From the NCBI GenBank assembly GCA_958450325.1, contig OY288256.1, forward strand, positions 51,354,953 to 51,418,952: a stretch of 64,000 nucleotides of DNA, in the 5' to 3' direction. Positions 1-11,850 of the stretch are shown one piece after another (positions within the stretch are counted from its first letter, which is position 1; the number at the start of each line of letters is the position of its first letter). The notes below the pieces were generated by a model that did no database searches, was not told the DNA's origin, and saw only the letters and a list, made by a program, of their open reading frames with translations. The DNA is from Agrostemma githago (Eukaryota; Streptophyta; Magnoliopsida; Caryophyllales; Caryophyllaceae). Both the position numbers and the translations under genes were made by a program.

Positions 1-1820
1 GTTCAGATTTTATATCATCATCCATCATACTAACCATCTTCGACAACAACTTTCTGGATTCATATTTTTGCTCGAAAATATTTTTCACAACATTGTATAG
101 CTAGTGACAACTAGTCCATGGAGCTAGTGGCAAATTCTTTATGAATAAAAAGCTGCTGCAGAATTGCACTTTTGGATAATGCAATACAACTAGTCCATGG
201 AGCTATTGATGTCAAGCATAGAGAAAGTGCAAGCTACGTTCCAGTAAGTTAATCTTTAATTTTTCACTTCTAATGGTTCATTTCAACTACTTTAATGCAC
301 TATATGGTTTGTACTTAAGCATAGTAAAACATACAACATGCACTTGAGTGGATTTTTGGCTGCTTTTGAGTGAGTTTTAAGTTGATTTCAAGCATCATTG
401 ATAACGGGATCATGATAACACAGTAGAGTAAAGAGCAGACAGTGTTCAAGAACTGTAGTGCAGAAATTAGGTTCTTTCCCTTGGCTCCATTTACACACAA
501 AGTCAGTGATTTGAATAGAATAAACACAAGGCATATCTAATCAGAATTAAACAAATGGTTTGACATAGAAGCCTATAAGTGTAACACAATTTTTAACGAA
601 GTCATGTTACTGAAGTTAAGAACCTTCCTTTTTAGTCAACCTTATTTCATTTTGAGATAGGGTACTCATCTTATATGCAATTTATTTGGCCTAAAGCTGA
701 TGATTCATCGTAGCACTAAAATTTATTTTCTCTTTTAGTTTCTTATATATAGCTTCAAGGTGGTATTTATCATTTTCCGAAAAAAAAAATATTCACAAAA
801 AAAGGGAAGGTGCATAATAAACAAGGAAAGTTATCTCTCTAGCAAGAGCCAAAAACAGATTACTCTGAATTTTAGACGATTTTAAGCTGGAATTAGTCGA
901 ATTAAACAGAGAAAACAAACCTTTAAAAAGAGTCGTCAGGTATCCTAACAATTTACACCCCTCACAAAAGAGTAACGGCCCAACAGAATAGCGGATGTTT
1001 GTTAGGACAATTCAGTTTACTCATTTATTTCTATATCAGTTCTATTTGTTTAACGAAGATTTTATTCACATTAAGGCTAAAGTTGACGGTAAACATGTTA
1101 CTGATTTGCTTAACCATTCAAAAGCAGGAGATCAGAGACATTAAATAAGCATACAGTACAATCTATTGACTTCAACTAAGATGTTTCGGACTCACCAACG
1201 GATTAGACCAAGAAGCGAATGACCAATACTCTCCCCGTCTCACTCATTATTGACCTACTGGCCTTTTATGCGAAGGAGATTTCAAGTAGATAACTATTGA
1301 GAAAGACGGGGGGGGGGAGTATTAAAGCTGAAGTTTTTGCTAAGTCGGCTTACAAAATTATTTTCCTCCTTTCCAATTGAACTGACATGACAATACTGAA
1401 AACGAAATAAAAGGAAGAAAAGAAGAGAGCGATAAATAAAACCCCAAAAAGGAGACACAAAATGAGTCCACGTAAAACTAACTCCACAACCCAACAATGG
1501 AGACAAAAGATGATCAACGTTACAAGTCAACATCGAGGAGAATTTTTCGAATAGGATAGAAAATCATTCATTGATAATTCGTCGATTAAAACATAAGAAC
1601 ATCACCATAGTTACACCGCCATTAATTAAAACCTCCTAATAATACCATAAACAACGAGATTGAAGCAGAAATAAGTCCTCAATCCTCAAATTACCAGTTC
1701 ATTCCCAGATTAAACCAAGATTACAACCCTAATCAGACATAACAACAACAACAACAACAAAGGATGCTCAAAATATCGAAATAGCTAATGAAAATGCAAA
1801 CAGAGAAGAAGAGTGAGTAC

Positions 1821-2000
1821 CAGAGAACAGCGACAACAGCGACAAATAGAGAAGAAGAAGGAATGACGACGAAGAGCGAAGAACAGCTAGCGACGCTTCG
1901 AAGTTAATTAGAGAAGAAGGAAGAGAAGAAGGGCGACGAAGATCGAGGAAGGGCGACGAAGGTTAGCTTCATGATTAGGGATCTGGGAAAAATTGGGGAT
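1821..2000 (-). other. possible non-coding first exon (5' leader)
   Basis: Read on the minus strand, this is a CT-rich stretch full of TTCTTC and TCGTCG, like a plant 5' leader. It ends at a plausible splice donor (CTCTG then GTACTC) at 1821/1820. The only ATG in it opens a roughly 22-codon frame that stops inside the leader. If real, the gene runs off the left end of the window after a long first intron. From 1 to 1820 I see no exon with convincing protein similarity, only AT-rich DNA with a (G)n run near 1310 and an (ACA)n run near 1741. It could equally be decayed transposon sequence. Confidence 0.22.
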
Positions 2001-2176
2001 CTGGAAACAAATTAGGGTTAGAGGATGCAATGTGCTAGTTCATGCGAGTAAGTTGAGCGGGAGTTTGGCGAGATGATTGCTTGGAAAACTTAACGCATTT
2101 CAAGATCGAGACAGCTCGTTCGTTCCGATTAAATTTTGAACTTGACTCGATTAAATTTTGGGTCGATTAATTAATG

Positions 2177-2268
2177 AATTAAGTCGAGTAATTATTGGGT
2201 CGATAAGTACGCTAATTAAGTCGAGTAATTATTGGGTCGTTAAGTACGATAATTAAGTCGAGTAAATA
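2177..2268. repeat. 37-bp tandem repeat, 2.5 copies
   Basis: Copies at 2177-2213 and 2214-2250 and a partial one from 2251 share a unit beginning AATTAAGTCGAGTAATTATT. Related degenerate words (GGTCGAT, GTCGAGTAA) recur from about 2100 to 2400. No coding potential is seen. From 2269 to 3160 I find no gene; the short frames at 2677-3089 have no recognisable composition or domain. Confidence 0.7.
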
Positions 2269-3164
2269 TGTGTCATAAACTGATAATGATACGAGACAAC
2301 TCGTGAATGATTTGAACTTGACTCGATGAAATTTTGGGTCGATAATTTAATGACGAGTCGAGTCGAGTAATTGTTTGGTCTATAAGTACGATAACTTAAT
2401 GAGGAATTTAGGATCGATCATGGTGATCATATACGACTTATTATTAATCACTTTCGAAATTCGGAAAAAAGAGTTATCGTCGCCGGTCATAATTTATTTG
2501 GTTAAAAGTATTTGTAACTCTTAGTAAAAGTTTCAAAATCGTTAAAAAATAAATAAATAAATAATCTCCAATTGAAGAGCTTGGGGAAAAACAATGAATT
2601 ATGTGAAAATATTGTCATTTTCAGAACCCGTATCCATAAATTATTCTGAGTCAAAATTATTTTGACCAAAAACATACTAATAAAGAAAAAACACAGGATA
2701 CCACGTAAAATAATAAATTAATAATAACCCGTCGTAAATTATTCTACTCCGTAATAAGGAGTAATAAATGAGTATTGTGACATACAGATATTGATTCATA
2801 CTCGGATTTGGTGAGAGTGCGTGTTTCTGCAGAGCTTCCTTCATTCTGTTTTGCACTTGCACTTGCACTTCACTTCCCCACCAATCTCTGTCTTTACATA
2901 CATACATACCAAATACCGAGTACGGAGTATTTTACTACTGACTATGTACCCCCATCCAGAAGGAAGAAAGGAAAAAACAAACAAAAAAACAAAAACCGTA
3001 ATAAATCAAATGAAACGGAAAAAACTCGACATCAAATGAAACGGAGGAACGGAATGACGGAAATCGGAAGGTACCTGTACAGGAAGTGATATGGGTTGAA
3101 TTACACTTATTATTAGATTACTTAAAAAAATATTTGAGAAAGTGATCATATGGGTTGGGTATGT

Positions 3165-3388
3165 AGTAACAACCAATTTTTAGTGGTCCTGAAAATTAGA
3201 ATAGACAATTGAGTTTTACAAAAACAGTTGTCTAATATATAGACAACTGTTTTTATAAAGTTCAGTTGTCTATAAGCCTATAAAGACAACTGTTTATCAT
3301 AAAAAACAGTTGTCTATATATTATACATCGGTTGTTAAGAATATCTGATGTCTATTAGGAGTTGTCTATTTGATGTTTTATAGTAGTG
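3165..3388 (+). mobile_element. one end of a CACTA-type transposon
   Basis: The block ends TATAGTAGTG at 3388, which reads CACTACTATA inward on the other strand, the signature of a CACTA terminal inverted repeat. Inside lie several direct and inverted copies of AGACAACTGT within 150 bp. Such short subterminal repeats are typical of the transposase-binding region of CACTA elements. No matching left end or transposase is visible, so this is a truncated end. Confidence 0.5.
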
Positions 3389-3715
3389 ATTCTATCATTT
3401 ATGACGTTGGTACATATCTCATACATTTGTTTTTGGCGTTTGGTAGTGATCTCGCTACGTTTGGCCATGTTGGCATGATGATATGTTGGGTGCTTAGTAC
3501 GTTGGCAGTTTCAGCTTGCTACATTTGGTACTTGGTTCATTTTGGTCACGTTGGCACACTTGGTTCATTTGTCCGTTTTGTTTGTTGAGTTCAAGTCAGT
3601 GTGGAGACTACTGGGACAGGTGGTGACTTGAGAATCGACAATTGGAAGCTGATTTAATTGGTTGCATCATTTTGGAGCTTGGTTCGTGTTGGACAATTCA
3701 AGTCAAGGTGGAGAT

Positions 3716-4180
3716 TGTTAGGATTAATGACTAGCAATTGTCGTATTCGAGACTCGAGTTGAATGTCGAACTAGGTGTTGAAATAAGATGATGTATTTTG
3801 TGAAGGGTGTGGTTTGTCCCACATCTAAAGAATAGTGGGAAGTGGTAGTTTTTCTATGTATAAATAGAAAAAGTTGTCCCACATCGATAGATGAACTAAG
3901 TGGAGATGATTCTTTTTGTATAAATAGAGATCACCCTTCCATCTTAGTAATCAACCCAAAATTGGAATCTCTTAAGCATTGTCTTAGAGAGAGTTCCTCG
4001 GAGATGTACTATTATCTCCATAGTAGTGAATATTGTTCTCCTTGTCGGTGTGGACGTAACCAGTGATTTTGCTGGTGAACCACGTAATTCCGTGTCTCAG
4101 TTTAAATATTGTTTGTTTGTTGTTTTGTTCTTCTCGTGTAGTCAACAAATCGTTGGTAATGGGACGCCTCCGTTACAACA
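3716..4180 (+). mobile_element. Copia-like long terminal repeat (3' or solo)
   Basis: The segment starts TGTTAGGATT and ends GTTACAACA (TG...CA). It is preceded at once by the purine-rich AAGGTGGAGAT (3705-3715), the usual polypurine tract just upstream of a Copia 3' LTR. It contains two TATAAATA boxes and a leader-like stretch. The 3390-3704 segment upstream is probably the retrotransposon's internal 3' region, since it has no host-like features. No gag, protease, integrase or reverse transcriptase frame and no second LTR lie in the window, so the copy is truncated. From 4181 to 5078 I see nothing but AT-rich DNA. Confidence 0.6.
3816..3926 (+). promoter_or_regulatory. two tandem 60-bp promoter modules in the LTR
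   Basis: TCCCACATC at 3817 is followed by TATAAATA at 3859-3866. TCCCACATCG at 3877-3886 is followed by TATAAATA at 3919-3926. Both modules have the same 42-bp spacing, and the period is 60 bp. TCCCACATCG matches the upstream sequence element known from plant snRNA genes. Here it sits in a retrotransposon LTR, with no snRNA sequence downstream. Confidence 0.55.
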
Positions 4181-5086
4181 TTTGGTAACACTACATTATT
4201 TCATCTATCATTTTTTTTTTGTTTTCTTTGATTCATACTATTACCCGTAAGCTACGTTTGAGTACACATATGATTGTATGCAAATTAAACTATGCAAGAT
4301 GAACATTAAATATAAAAAAATTAGCCTCGAGTCATAAACACAGTTGACAAAATTACTCTTGAAGAGGATCGTACTCGACATCCTTATTACTATGATCGAA
4401 TCTCCCCCAATTTGTAACCTTGGGATCAAATCAATTCATTATGCTTGAGATATGTCATATGTGGATAACTTGACTTGTTAAGCTATAATGAAGCTTTGAA
4501 ATAGCAAATATTCCAATTTCTAATTAAACTCTTTTGATTGTCTAACTTATTTTTGAATATGATGGCAATTATTTGTATATTTGCATACTATATACAAACA
4601 AAAAAATATGCTGTTGGACTACTTTAGTCTTAGTGGAATAAAGTTATTTAGTGGTCTACATCAACCCTTGCGTCACTCTACATTAACACTTTGATTACCC
4701 ACAATATTTTTTTTCTTTGCATTAAGCACTTGAAGCTAATCATATCTCACTAGATTAATGATTTTACATCAATAGTGATTAGTGACCCATATTATGTTTT
4801 ATCACTAATGTTATGAGTTAATCCTTTCTATCAACATCAATCACTATAACCGATGCACTTCAATAAACCTCATCATCATCATCATGCACCAACTCCTTGC
4901 AAAATTTTATATTCATCTTAATTCATTGTGCAACTTTGACAACCCAATTGATGTCTTGGTGTATATTTCATTAATACACCATTAATCTTCCAACTTCTTA
5001 ACTTCAATCGATTTAAGATGGATATATCTGTATTAACTTTAATGAGTCAAATAGTTAAACATAAGGTAGAAAAATCTAATGTGTTG

Positions 5087-5413
5087 CAGAGCTGGCAATT
5101 CGTGCTCAGGCCCGATGGCGATGACACGACAAAGACCAGCCACGAGACGTTTTTTTTTTTTTTTTGAAAATTGTGCTTCAGCACGGTGCGGCCCTACCGA
5201 CAAGGCAAAAAAATAGGGTGAATGACAAAAATAACCAAAAACAACATTACTATAGTCCGACACAACGGGCGACACATGGGTCGACTTGACATGACATGAC
5301 GGGCCTATGGCACGGGCTGTGTCTCGATGTGGGGGTGGGATGTCAACCAGGACCGAGCACAGAACGATCGGACATGAAGCACGATCCAGTCCGTCGAAAT
5401 GCCAACTCTACCC
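5087..5413. mobile_element. hAT-like non-autonomous element (MITE)
   Basis: The ends are inverted copies: CAGAGCTGGCAATTCG at 5087, and the complement of TCGAAATGCCAACTCTA at the right. The flanks ATGTGTTG (5079-5086) and ATGTGTCT (5414-5421) look like an 8-bp target-site duplication with two differences, as expected for hAT. The interior is unusually GC-rich for the region and has a poly-T run near 5150. There is no transposase frame. Confidence 0.5.
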
Positions 5414-5438
5414 ATGTGTCTAGCTAAGATAGGTTGTA

Positions 5439-5673
5439 CTCCCTCCAATTCTTTTGGTACTATTCATGGGTTGAGAGAATCTCTAATATAATTTATAAGT
5501 TAAAACATAGTCGTGTGAAATTTTTTTTAATAGTTTAAATGGGTACATTAAGAATATCAAACTTTTATGATTTTTAATACAAAGTAATGTGTAAATAAAG
5601 ATATAAACAAAACGAAACGTACATTGACAAGTGTGATAAAGCAAACGTAAAAAATCAAATGAATCAGAGGAAG
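5439..5673. mobile_element. Stowaway-type MITE
   Basis: The left end CTCCCTCCAATTCTTTTGG and the right end, read inward CTTCCTCTGATTCATTTG, are the conserved Stowaway inverted repeats. TA flanks both sides (5437-5438 and 5674-5675). The element is 235 bp, AT-rich and non-coding, and would be moved by mariner-like transposases. Confidence 0.75.
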
Positions 5674-6124
5674 TAGTAGAAATGTTTTTTCTTATAGATC
5701 ATGTGTATAGGTTTTAGTATATTTGACTTATTTCATTATTAAGAGGGATAATGCTTTTATTATGTCGACACTTGTGTTAAGACAAGTTTACGCAAAAAGC
5801 TTACATAAATTAAGGGTTAAACGTGAAAGAATTGTTTATGCCTAAGTAAAGTTATTTCAGAAATATGCACCGTTATTATTGACACTTTCTGACTTATTTT
5901 CTTGCACACGAATACAAAAGGTGTACTAACATAGGTATGATGAACGGACGGTAAAGAAATCATCGCTAAAATATTAATTAGCCTAAACAAGAAATATTAC
6001 TCCTATATTAAGTTGTTAACTATGTATTCCCACCATTAACATTTATGATTGTGTTTATAAAAGGTAAAATGTGAGTCGATTTGCGTTATAGAGCTAGCAT
6101 ACTTACTACGCACAAATTATATTG

Positions 6125-6243
6125 TAAGACGATCTCACGCGTGAAACAGTCAAATTTCATTAAAAAATAATTAATTTATTATTGAGATATTATTAGTAAT
6201 CTTTTTATACATAGAGATTGTTTTGCGGCGTGAAATCGTGTCA
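6125..6243. mobile_element. degenerate MITE-like inverted repeat
   Basis: ACGATCTCACGCGTGAAACA on the left is mirrored on the right by a stretch that reads ACGATTTCACGCCGCAAAAC on the minus strand, about 120 bp apart. It resembles the better-preserved element at 63243-63379. The rest of 5676-6960 holds no gene that I can support. Confidence 0.35.
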
Positions 6244-6982
6244 GATATTATTTATAATGCGATGTTTAACAACTAAACATGATTAGACATAGTAGATTAA
6301 TGACTAGTACCATTTATAATTGTGCACATATATAGAAGGTAAAATGTGATTAATTTTTGAGTTTGTAGAGCCCATTTCCAATAAGACGTTTAACAACTAA
6401 ACAAGATCCGATTAATTGAGTCCAATAAAGGCAACCACTAAGACAATGCAAGCTCATTATCAATATAAATCTCTTGCAATTAGAATTGCATATACACATT
6501 CATTTTACAATTTGCTCATCAAAATTTTACTCCACTACTTATTACTACTAAAACAAAGACTGGGCAATTTCCAAATTCCACATATTAAAGCGAAACGATT
6601 TCGTGAGACTGTCCTCGATAATAGGACTGACCCATAACAAATTGTCCAAGAATCATTTGGCAATTACCTTGTTTTAACATGATAATTATTGTCCCTTTAA
6701 AATTGGATTTACCATCCTTTAAATCCATATCCATTATGTTCTATGGAACAATCCTATAGGATAGTTTTTATATTAAAAGGTGATTTCTTGGGCCATATTG
6801 AAATTACTTAATTATCGCCAACAAAAATTACTTACTCCTAAGCGATCCTAATAATTTTTAATTAATTTTTAAAAATTTCTTACCCAACACGGTAAAAGGG
6901 GGAAAATCACCGTAACTTATTTGTGATTTTTTTTTTTCCTTCGAATTTAACGTGATACTATGTATGTTTGGTTTTTACGGTT

Positions 6983-7624
6983 TTACCCTTCGAATCCAGT
7001 TTGGCTCCAAACCGCATCACGAACCCGACTCATATCCCGACCCTTGAGGGTCCTACCCACACCCTCATAAACCGAAAACGCATCCGTCTTTCGGCTTCGA
7101 GCCAAGTACTCATGGGGAGGCTCTATACCCGAGTCGTAGTCATCCACCTGGTCATCCTCGTACGAGTCAAACATCGACTCGGCCGAGTCAACTCGGAGAA
7201 TCTTGCTCCAATCAGGCACGTTCACTGGTGCTGACGTGGCCACGTGTCTCCCACCTCTGTGGGCCCCACCCCCAACTCCAACTCCAACAGAATTATTATT
7301 GCTGTTGCCAAACTGGTGCACGATCCTACGGGATGACGTCGTCTCATCCTCGAAAGCCAATGACAGCCCTCCCACGTGCGCCGCCTTCGATTGGCTCGAC
7401 ACCCTCCCGCCCTCACGGGAGGCACGTGAGGCCCACGCTCCACTGTACTCATATTCCTCCACGTGGCTGTGCTCCGGCACGTGCTCCACCATTGACCATA
7501 CATCCTCCTCAGCAAATTCGGACACGTCACCGTTGAATGTTGGGACGTGTCCGTAGTTGTTGAAGGTAGTCGTACCGAGCATGCGTTCGCTACGGCTAGT
7601 AGTTAATCGACGACCTTTGGCCAT
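6983..7624 (-). CDS. S40-type senescence regulator (DUF584) protein
   Basis: An intronless gene of 213 codons. The last 80 residues carry the S40 signature: VPDWSKIL (about 137-144), an acidic stretch (YEDDQVDDYDSG), PPHEYLAR, FSVYEGVGRTLKGRD and RVRDAVWSQTGF at the C-terminus. The N-terminus (MAKGRRLTTSRSERMLG) is also family-like. Between them lie a low-complexity SNNNS stretch and a GVGVGGG run. Arabidopsis and barley S40 proteins are small nuclear proteins linked to leaf senescence and stress, without a known enzymatic activity. The start is fixed by family length and by the TATA box about 200 bp upstream. The coding part is GC-rich against AT-rich flanks. The frame is undamaged, and the gene is the only clear resident host gene of the window. 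Confidence 0.9.
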   Translation of the reverse strand: MAKGRRLTTSRSERMLGTTTFNNYGHVPTFNGDVSEFAEEDVWSMVEHVPEHSHVEEYEYSGAWASRASREGGRVSSQSKAAHVGGLSLAFEDETTSSRRIVHQFGNSNNNSVGVGVGGGAHRGGRHVATSAPVNVPDWSKILRVDSAESMFDSYEDDQVDDYDSGIEPPHEYLARSRKTDAFSVYEGVGRTLKGRDMSRVRDAVWSQTGFEG

Positions 7625-7824
7625 ATTAATTAATTAATTACGAGACTAGCTAATTAATTATGATTAATAATATTGTTACGACAGGAATATAGAATAATAT
7701 TATGGTAATTATGATTAATTAAAATGAACTAGATTAATAATAAATTAATCAGACAAAGGGGCTAAAGCCTAAGGTAGGATGAGAAGTGAGTTTAGCATAA
7801 GCGGGAGATAAGAGATGGAGCTAC

Positions 7825-7832
7825 TATTTATA
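7825..7832 (-). promoter_or_regulatory. TATA box of the S40 gene
   Basis: The minus strand reads TATAAATA here, about 200 bp upstream of the ATG, which leaves a 5' leader of about 170 bp. From 7833 to 8598 no further gene is seen, only poly-T runs and AT-rich DNA. Confidence 0.6.
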
Positions 7833-8596
7833 AGGGCAGATTTTTTGTCATCAAGTGGGTCCTACACTTTTTTTCATTTTACAGTTATTCTTCTAGGGAC
7901 GAGTATATCCATCACGAAATTATAACGAGTCAGCTTCGATGGTTAGGTAAAGACAAAATTATATTGCATTAGGAATAACAAATACTTTGTTTTTATCTAT
8001 CTAGGTTGGTAATAACAAATGCTCATAACAAACAAGAATTTGCATTCATTTTATATCAATTTATTATAAATTTATCACGTAATGGGTCAGTTTCAGAAAA
8101 TTTTCTTTCTAAGAGTATCGATGAAAATATGGAAGATATTTTTATGTAAAATTTAAATTTTTTTTTTTTTGGTGTCACGGGACCGTCAATGGGGGAAATT
8201 ATAGAGAATTAGGTTCAAATAAAGGGGTATGAAGAGGATGGAACGGAATTGCATGAGAAAAAAAAGAGAGAACCAGAATTTTTTGAAAAATAAAAAAATA
8301 AAAACAAAAATGTGTGAAAGTGATGATTTGATGATTGAGTGGTTGAATTATTGGTATGCCACTATGGAAGTAATATAAGTTGATGAGATAAAGTACCTTG
8401 CTTCGCGCGTGTAGTTAAATAGTTGTGTCATGTACTCAAGTATGTGTGATTGTGTGCTATAAACAAAAATCCCTGGTCTTTCTTATGATAAAATTATTCG
8501 TTTTAGGAAGTATGAATTTCAAATACAGAGTAAAATGGTTGTTAATACCTAAGCATATGATTTCTATATTTTCTGATATATTTTGTATTTAGCTAG

Positions 8597-8598
<2 letters not shown>

Positions 8599-8661
<63 letters not shown>
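8599..8661. repeat. (TA)n tract, left target flank of the giant element
   Basis: About 31 TA units abut the first base of the foldback element. A matching tract abuts its other end at 56771. Any target-site duplication would be hidden inside the TA repeat. Confidence 0.95.
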
Positions 8662-8663
<2 letters not shown>

Positions 8664-9289
8664 TTAGGGATCCATTGAGGCAGCCTAACTCCTTGCAACC
8701 GTTGAGGCAGCATCTGGGCCGTTAGATCTGATTGAGATCAACGGACCAGGCTTGATCAAAATTCTAAGCACAAAAACAAACGCGCACCATCTCCTTCCTT
8801 TCCTTTTGAATTAGTCGACTTTCTCTCTCTAGAAATTTGTTTATTTTTTCATTCAAATCATTCGATCATCTTCATCAGTTCCGTTGCAGATCTTCATCGT
8901 TTGATCTTCATCATTTTTACTTGCAGATTTAATTGTGCTCGCTCGTAAAATCGAGCGTCTTCATCATTTCAATTGCAGATCTTCATCATTCGATTATCAT
9001 CATTTAAGTTGCAGATTTCATTTTGTTCACTTTTGTAAATTCGTTCGTATATCAAGGAATTATGTTCTTGATTATCAAGAAATTCTATGCTTGATTATCA
9101 ACGATTTCTGTTATTGATTTGATTGTCGTCATTTTCACTTGCAGATTTGATTGTAATCCTGAACAATTCGTTTAGAGAAAACTGATTATGAACCTGCTGA
9201 TCCAAGTAGACAATCGATTATCAAGAATTACGTAGATTCTCTACTGATTCTCTGCTGAATTATTTTGATAACTTATGATGTACATATTT

Positions 9290-9990
9290 GTCAGTGAATA
9301 ATGTTGATATTTTGATATCAGTTGTACATAATCCATCCGAGGACATCACTAGACATAATTCTATATTAGTTGTACATAACTCATCTAGTTACATCTTAAA
9401 GTAGAAATTTTGTTGCGATTGTAACAATTTACAAACTGTATATCTTCCTAAATAATTATGTACACTGTATTCAATATTATGTACAGGACGTAGGGTCATT
9501 ATATAAGGTACATAATTTTATATCAGCTGTACATAACCCATTTGAGGACATCATTGTACATATTTCTATATCAGCTGTACATAATTCTATATCAGCTGTA
9601 CATAGTTTATCTGAGGACATCATTGTACATAATTTTATATTAGTTGTACATAACTCATCTATTTACATCTTAGACTGAAAATGTACAGATACTAAATAAT
9701 TAGTTATATACACTGTATTCATAATTATGTATATCATATTTTTAATTAAAAAACACAATGCAAACTGTATATCTTCCTAAATAATTATGTACACTGTATT
9801 CAATATTATGTACAGGACGTAGGGTCATTATATAAGGTACATAATTCTATATCAGCTATACATAACCCATTTGAGGACATCATTGTACATATTTCTATAT
9901 CAGCTGTACATAATTCTATATCAGCTGTACATAGTTTATCTGAGGACATCATTGTACATAATTTTATATTAGTTGTACATAACTCATCTA
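9290..9990. repeat. subterminal repeats, left arm
   Basis: Imperfect tandem units of roughly 45-50 bp are built on ATATCAGCTGTACATAA and GAGGACATCATTGTACATA. The array is partly duplicated as a block (9420-9660 against 9765-9995). It mirrors 55320-56110. Such subterminal repeats often bind transposase; that role is inferred. From 8662 to 9290 the arm holds only non-coding DNA with repeated CTTCATCAT and TTGCAGAT words. Confidence 0.75.
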
Positions 9991-10009
9991 TTTACATCTT
10001 AGATGCGGT

Positions 10010-10328
10010 ACCGTATTCTTAAACCCTAATCCAACCCAAAACCCTTTTCCGTCCCGTCTTATGCGGTACCCTACTCTTAAGGTTCAGTGTCCCATCTTTG
10101 AATCACATCCACGACAGGGTTCACCAATACCCTCTTAGGGTTCAGTTTCTTGCGAGTTTAGTGACCTTGAATAAGGAAAAGGGTTTAGGGTTGGATTAGG
10201 CGGAGCCGCGAAGCGGGTCCGCCTAATCCAACCCTAAACCCTTTTCCGTCCCGTCTTATGCGGTACCCTACTCTTAAGGTTCAGTGTCCCATCTTTGAAT
10301 CACATCCACGACAGGGTTCACCAATACC
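10010..10328. repeat. GC-rich hairpin unit, left arm
   Basis: A block about 1.6 copies long of a 197-bp unit that in the right arm is present twice. At 10175-10247 lies a 73-nt near-perfect hairpin: a 35-bp stem with the words GGGTTTAGGGTTGG and GGATTAGGCGGA, and a 3-base loop (GAA). The stem resembles the plant telomere word CCCTAAA. It is the most GC-rich DNA of the element outside XS. Confidence 0.85.
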
Positions 10329-10781
10329 AGACACTGTTTTAACCATAGTGACTTATGTACATCATAACAGACACTGTTTTAAGCATGTATAAATTCCAAA
10401 ATGTGCAACACATAGTAAATTATTCAACAGATATCAACTTATGTACGTCATAACAGACAGTTCTATAACATGGTTTTTGACTACTTTTATAGGTTAATTT
10501 TATAGGTTTAGATTACTCTATACATTTTATGTTTTTGACTATTTACAGGAGAACGTTATAGGTTAATTTTGTTGTACGTTTAACAATTTACAAAGTACAG
10601 TATATAGGTCATTATGTAACGTACATATGTACATATTAGTTGTACATAACTCACCTGAGAATGATTATAAAAACTTAGATGTTTATATAAATTCTTGTCA
10701 TGGAGTAACGTTTACATCACTGACTGTTTACATACACATAGCTAAAATAGAATTTTATATTTTCTGTCAGCTGTAAAATCC

Positions 10782-11850
10782 AGTGGCGGACCCAGAAAAT
10801 TTAGAAAGGGGGTGCACTAATCGACTTGACAAAATGACTTGACCCCGAAAAAAAATCCTGTAAATAACCGTCCAAAAATAACCCGAACTGAAAATCGATC
10901 TGACCCGATAGTTACTCATGTATTTAGGGTCGGGACGTGTCCGACCTAAAAACAAATACATTTAGCTTTAATTTGAAAGTATATTCGATTAATATAAAAA
11001 TGATAAAAATAATTCATACCTATCGACTATCTTAACAAAAAATTACTGTATAAAGAATTTTTTTGATTAAAATATTACGTTAAGTTTCTCGTAACAATAT
11101 GAAATATTTGTTTATGTTCATAATTTAAAATAAAAATATGCCTTAAAACATCACCCAGAACATGATTATTTTTACTGATATTATACGTATTAAATTAGAA
11201 AGTCAAGATCTTTTTATTTAAAATAAAGAAATTAAACGTCGCAAAAGGTGTTAAACGGTTAATATGACTCGTAATTGACCCAAAACTCGTTTAACTCGAA
11301 TCGAACAAGAGTACAAGACCCATATTTTCCAAACCCAAAATTTATTTGACCCATATTTTACCTGAACCTGAAATGACCAAATCCAAAATCCGCTTGACCA
11401 GGTCTAGGGTGCATAATTTTACTCCGTAAAAAATACAAACAACATAAATAAATTGAAAATGGAAACAATCTAATAAGAAAAGATAAGCCTGAACCTGAAA
11501 TGACCAAATCCAAAATCCGCTTGACCAGGTCTAGGGTGCATAATTTTACTCCGTAAAAAATACGAACAACATAAATAGATTGAAAATGGAAACAATCTAA
11601 TAAGAAAATATAAGATTGAAAGTTGAAACATCTAATAAAAAAGTATGTATGAAAAGTGGGCTTATGGGGTTTTGAACCCATGACTTCCCTATCAAAGTCT
11701 TGCACCTTCCCACTACGCCACTCTCAACTTGAGTTACATTCTTGCTCGCAAAATACCTATGTTGTGGACATTCAGTTTTTCTAAGAACAAAAATTGGAAA
11801 CCCAAGGGTGCGCACTTGGGGTGCTGTGCGCACCCCTGGGTCCGCCCATG
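10782..11850. mobile_element. 1,069-bp TIR element with 9-bp target duplication
   Basis: GTAAAATCC occurs on both sides (10773-10781 and 11851-11859). The ends are inverted: AGTGGCGGACCCAG on the left, and CATGGGCGGACCCAGG read from the right. The right arm has the uninterrupted target once, near 54389. A 9-bp duplication points to a Mutator-like mechanism. Inside, a 127-bp segment is tandemly duplicated (11361-11487, 11488-11614). The frames within (10767-10961, 11358-11866) have no recognisable domain. The insertion post-dates formation of the palindrome, or at least hit only one arm. Confidence 0.85.

Noticed and set aside
2677..3089. Overlapping frames of 72-93 codons on both strands
   Set aside because: Low-complexity lysine/asparagine-rich tail, no domain and no splice or promoter support.
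7203..7556. Open frames of 102-117 codons on the opposite strand of, or in another frame within, the S40 gene
   Set aside because: Shadows of a GC-rich real gene; the S40 frame carries the family motifs.
10175..10247. The GC-rich hairpin as a transcription terminator
   Set aside because: Hairpin terminators of this sort are bacterial. The locus is nuclear, and the hairpin lies in a repeat unit far from any gene end except the interrupted ULP-A.
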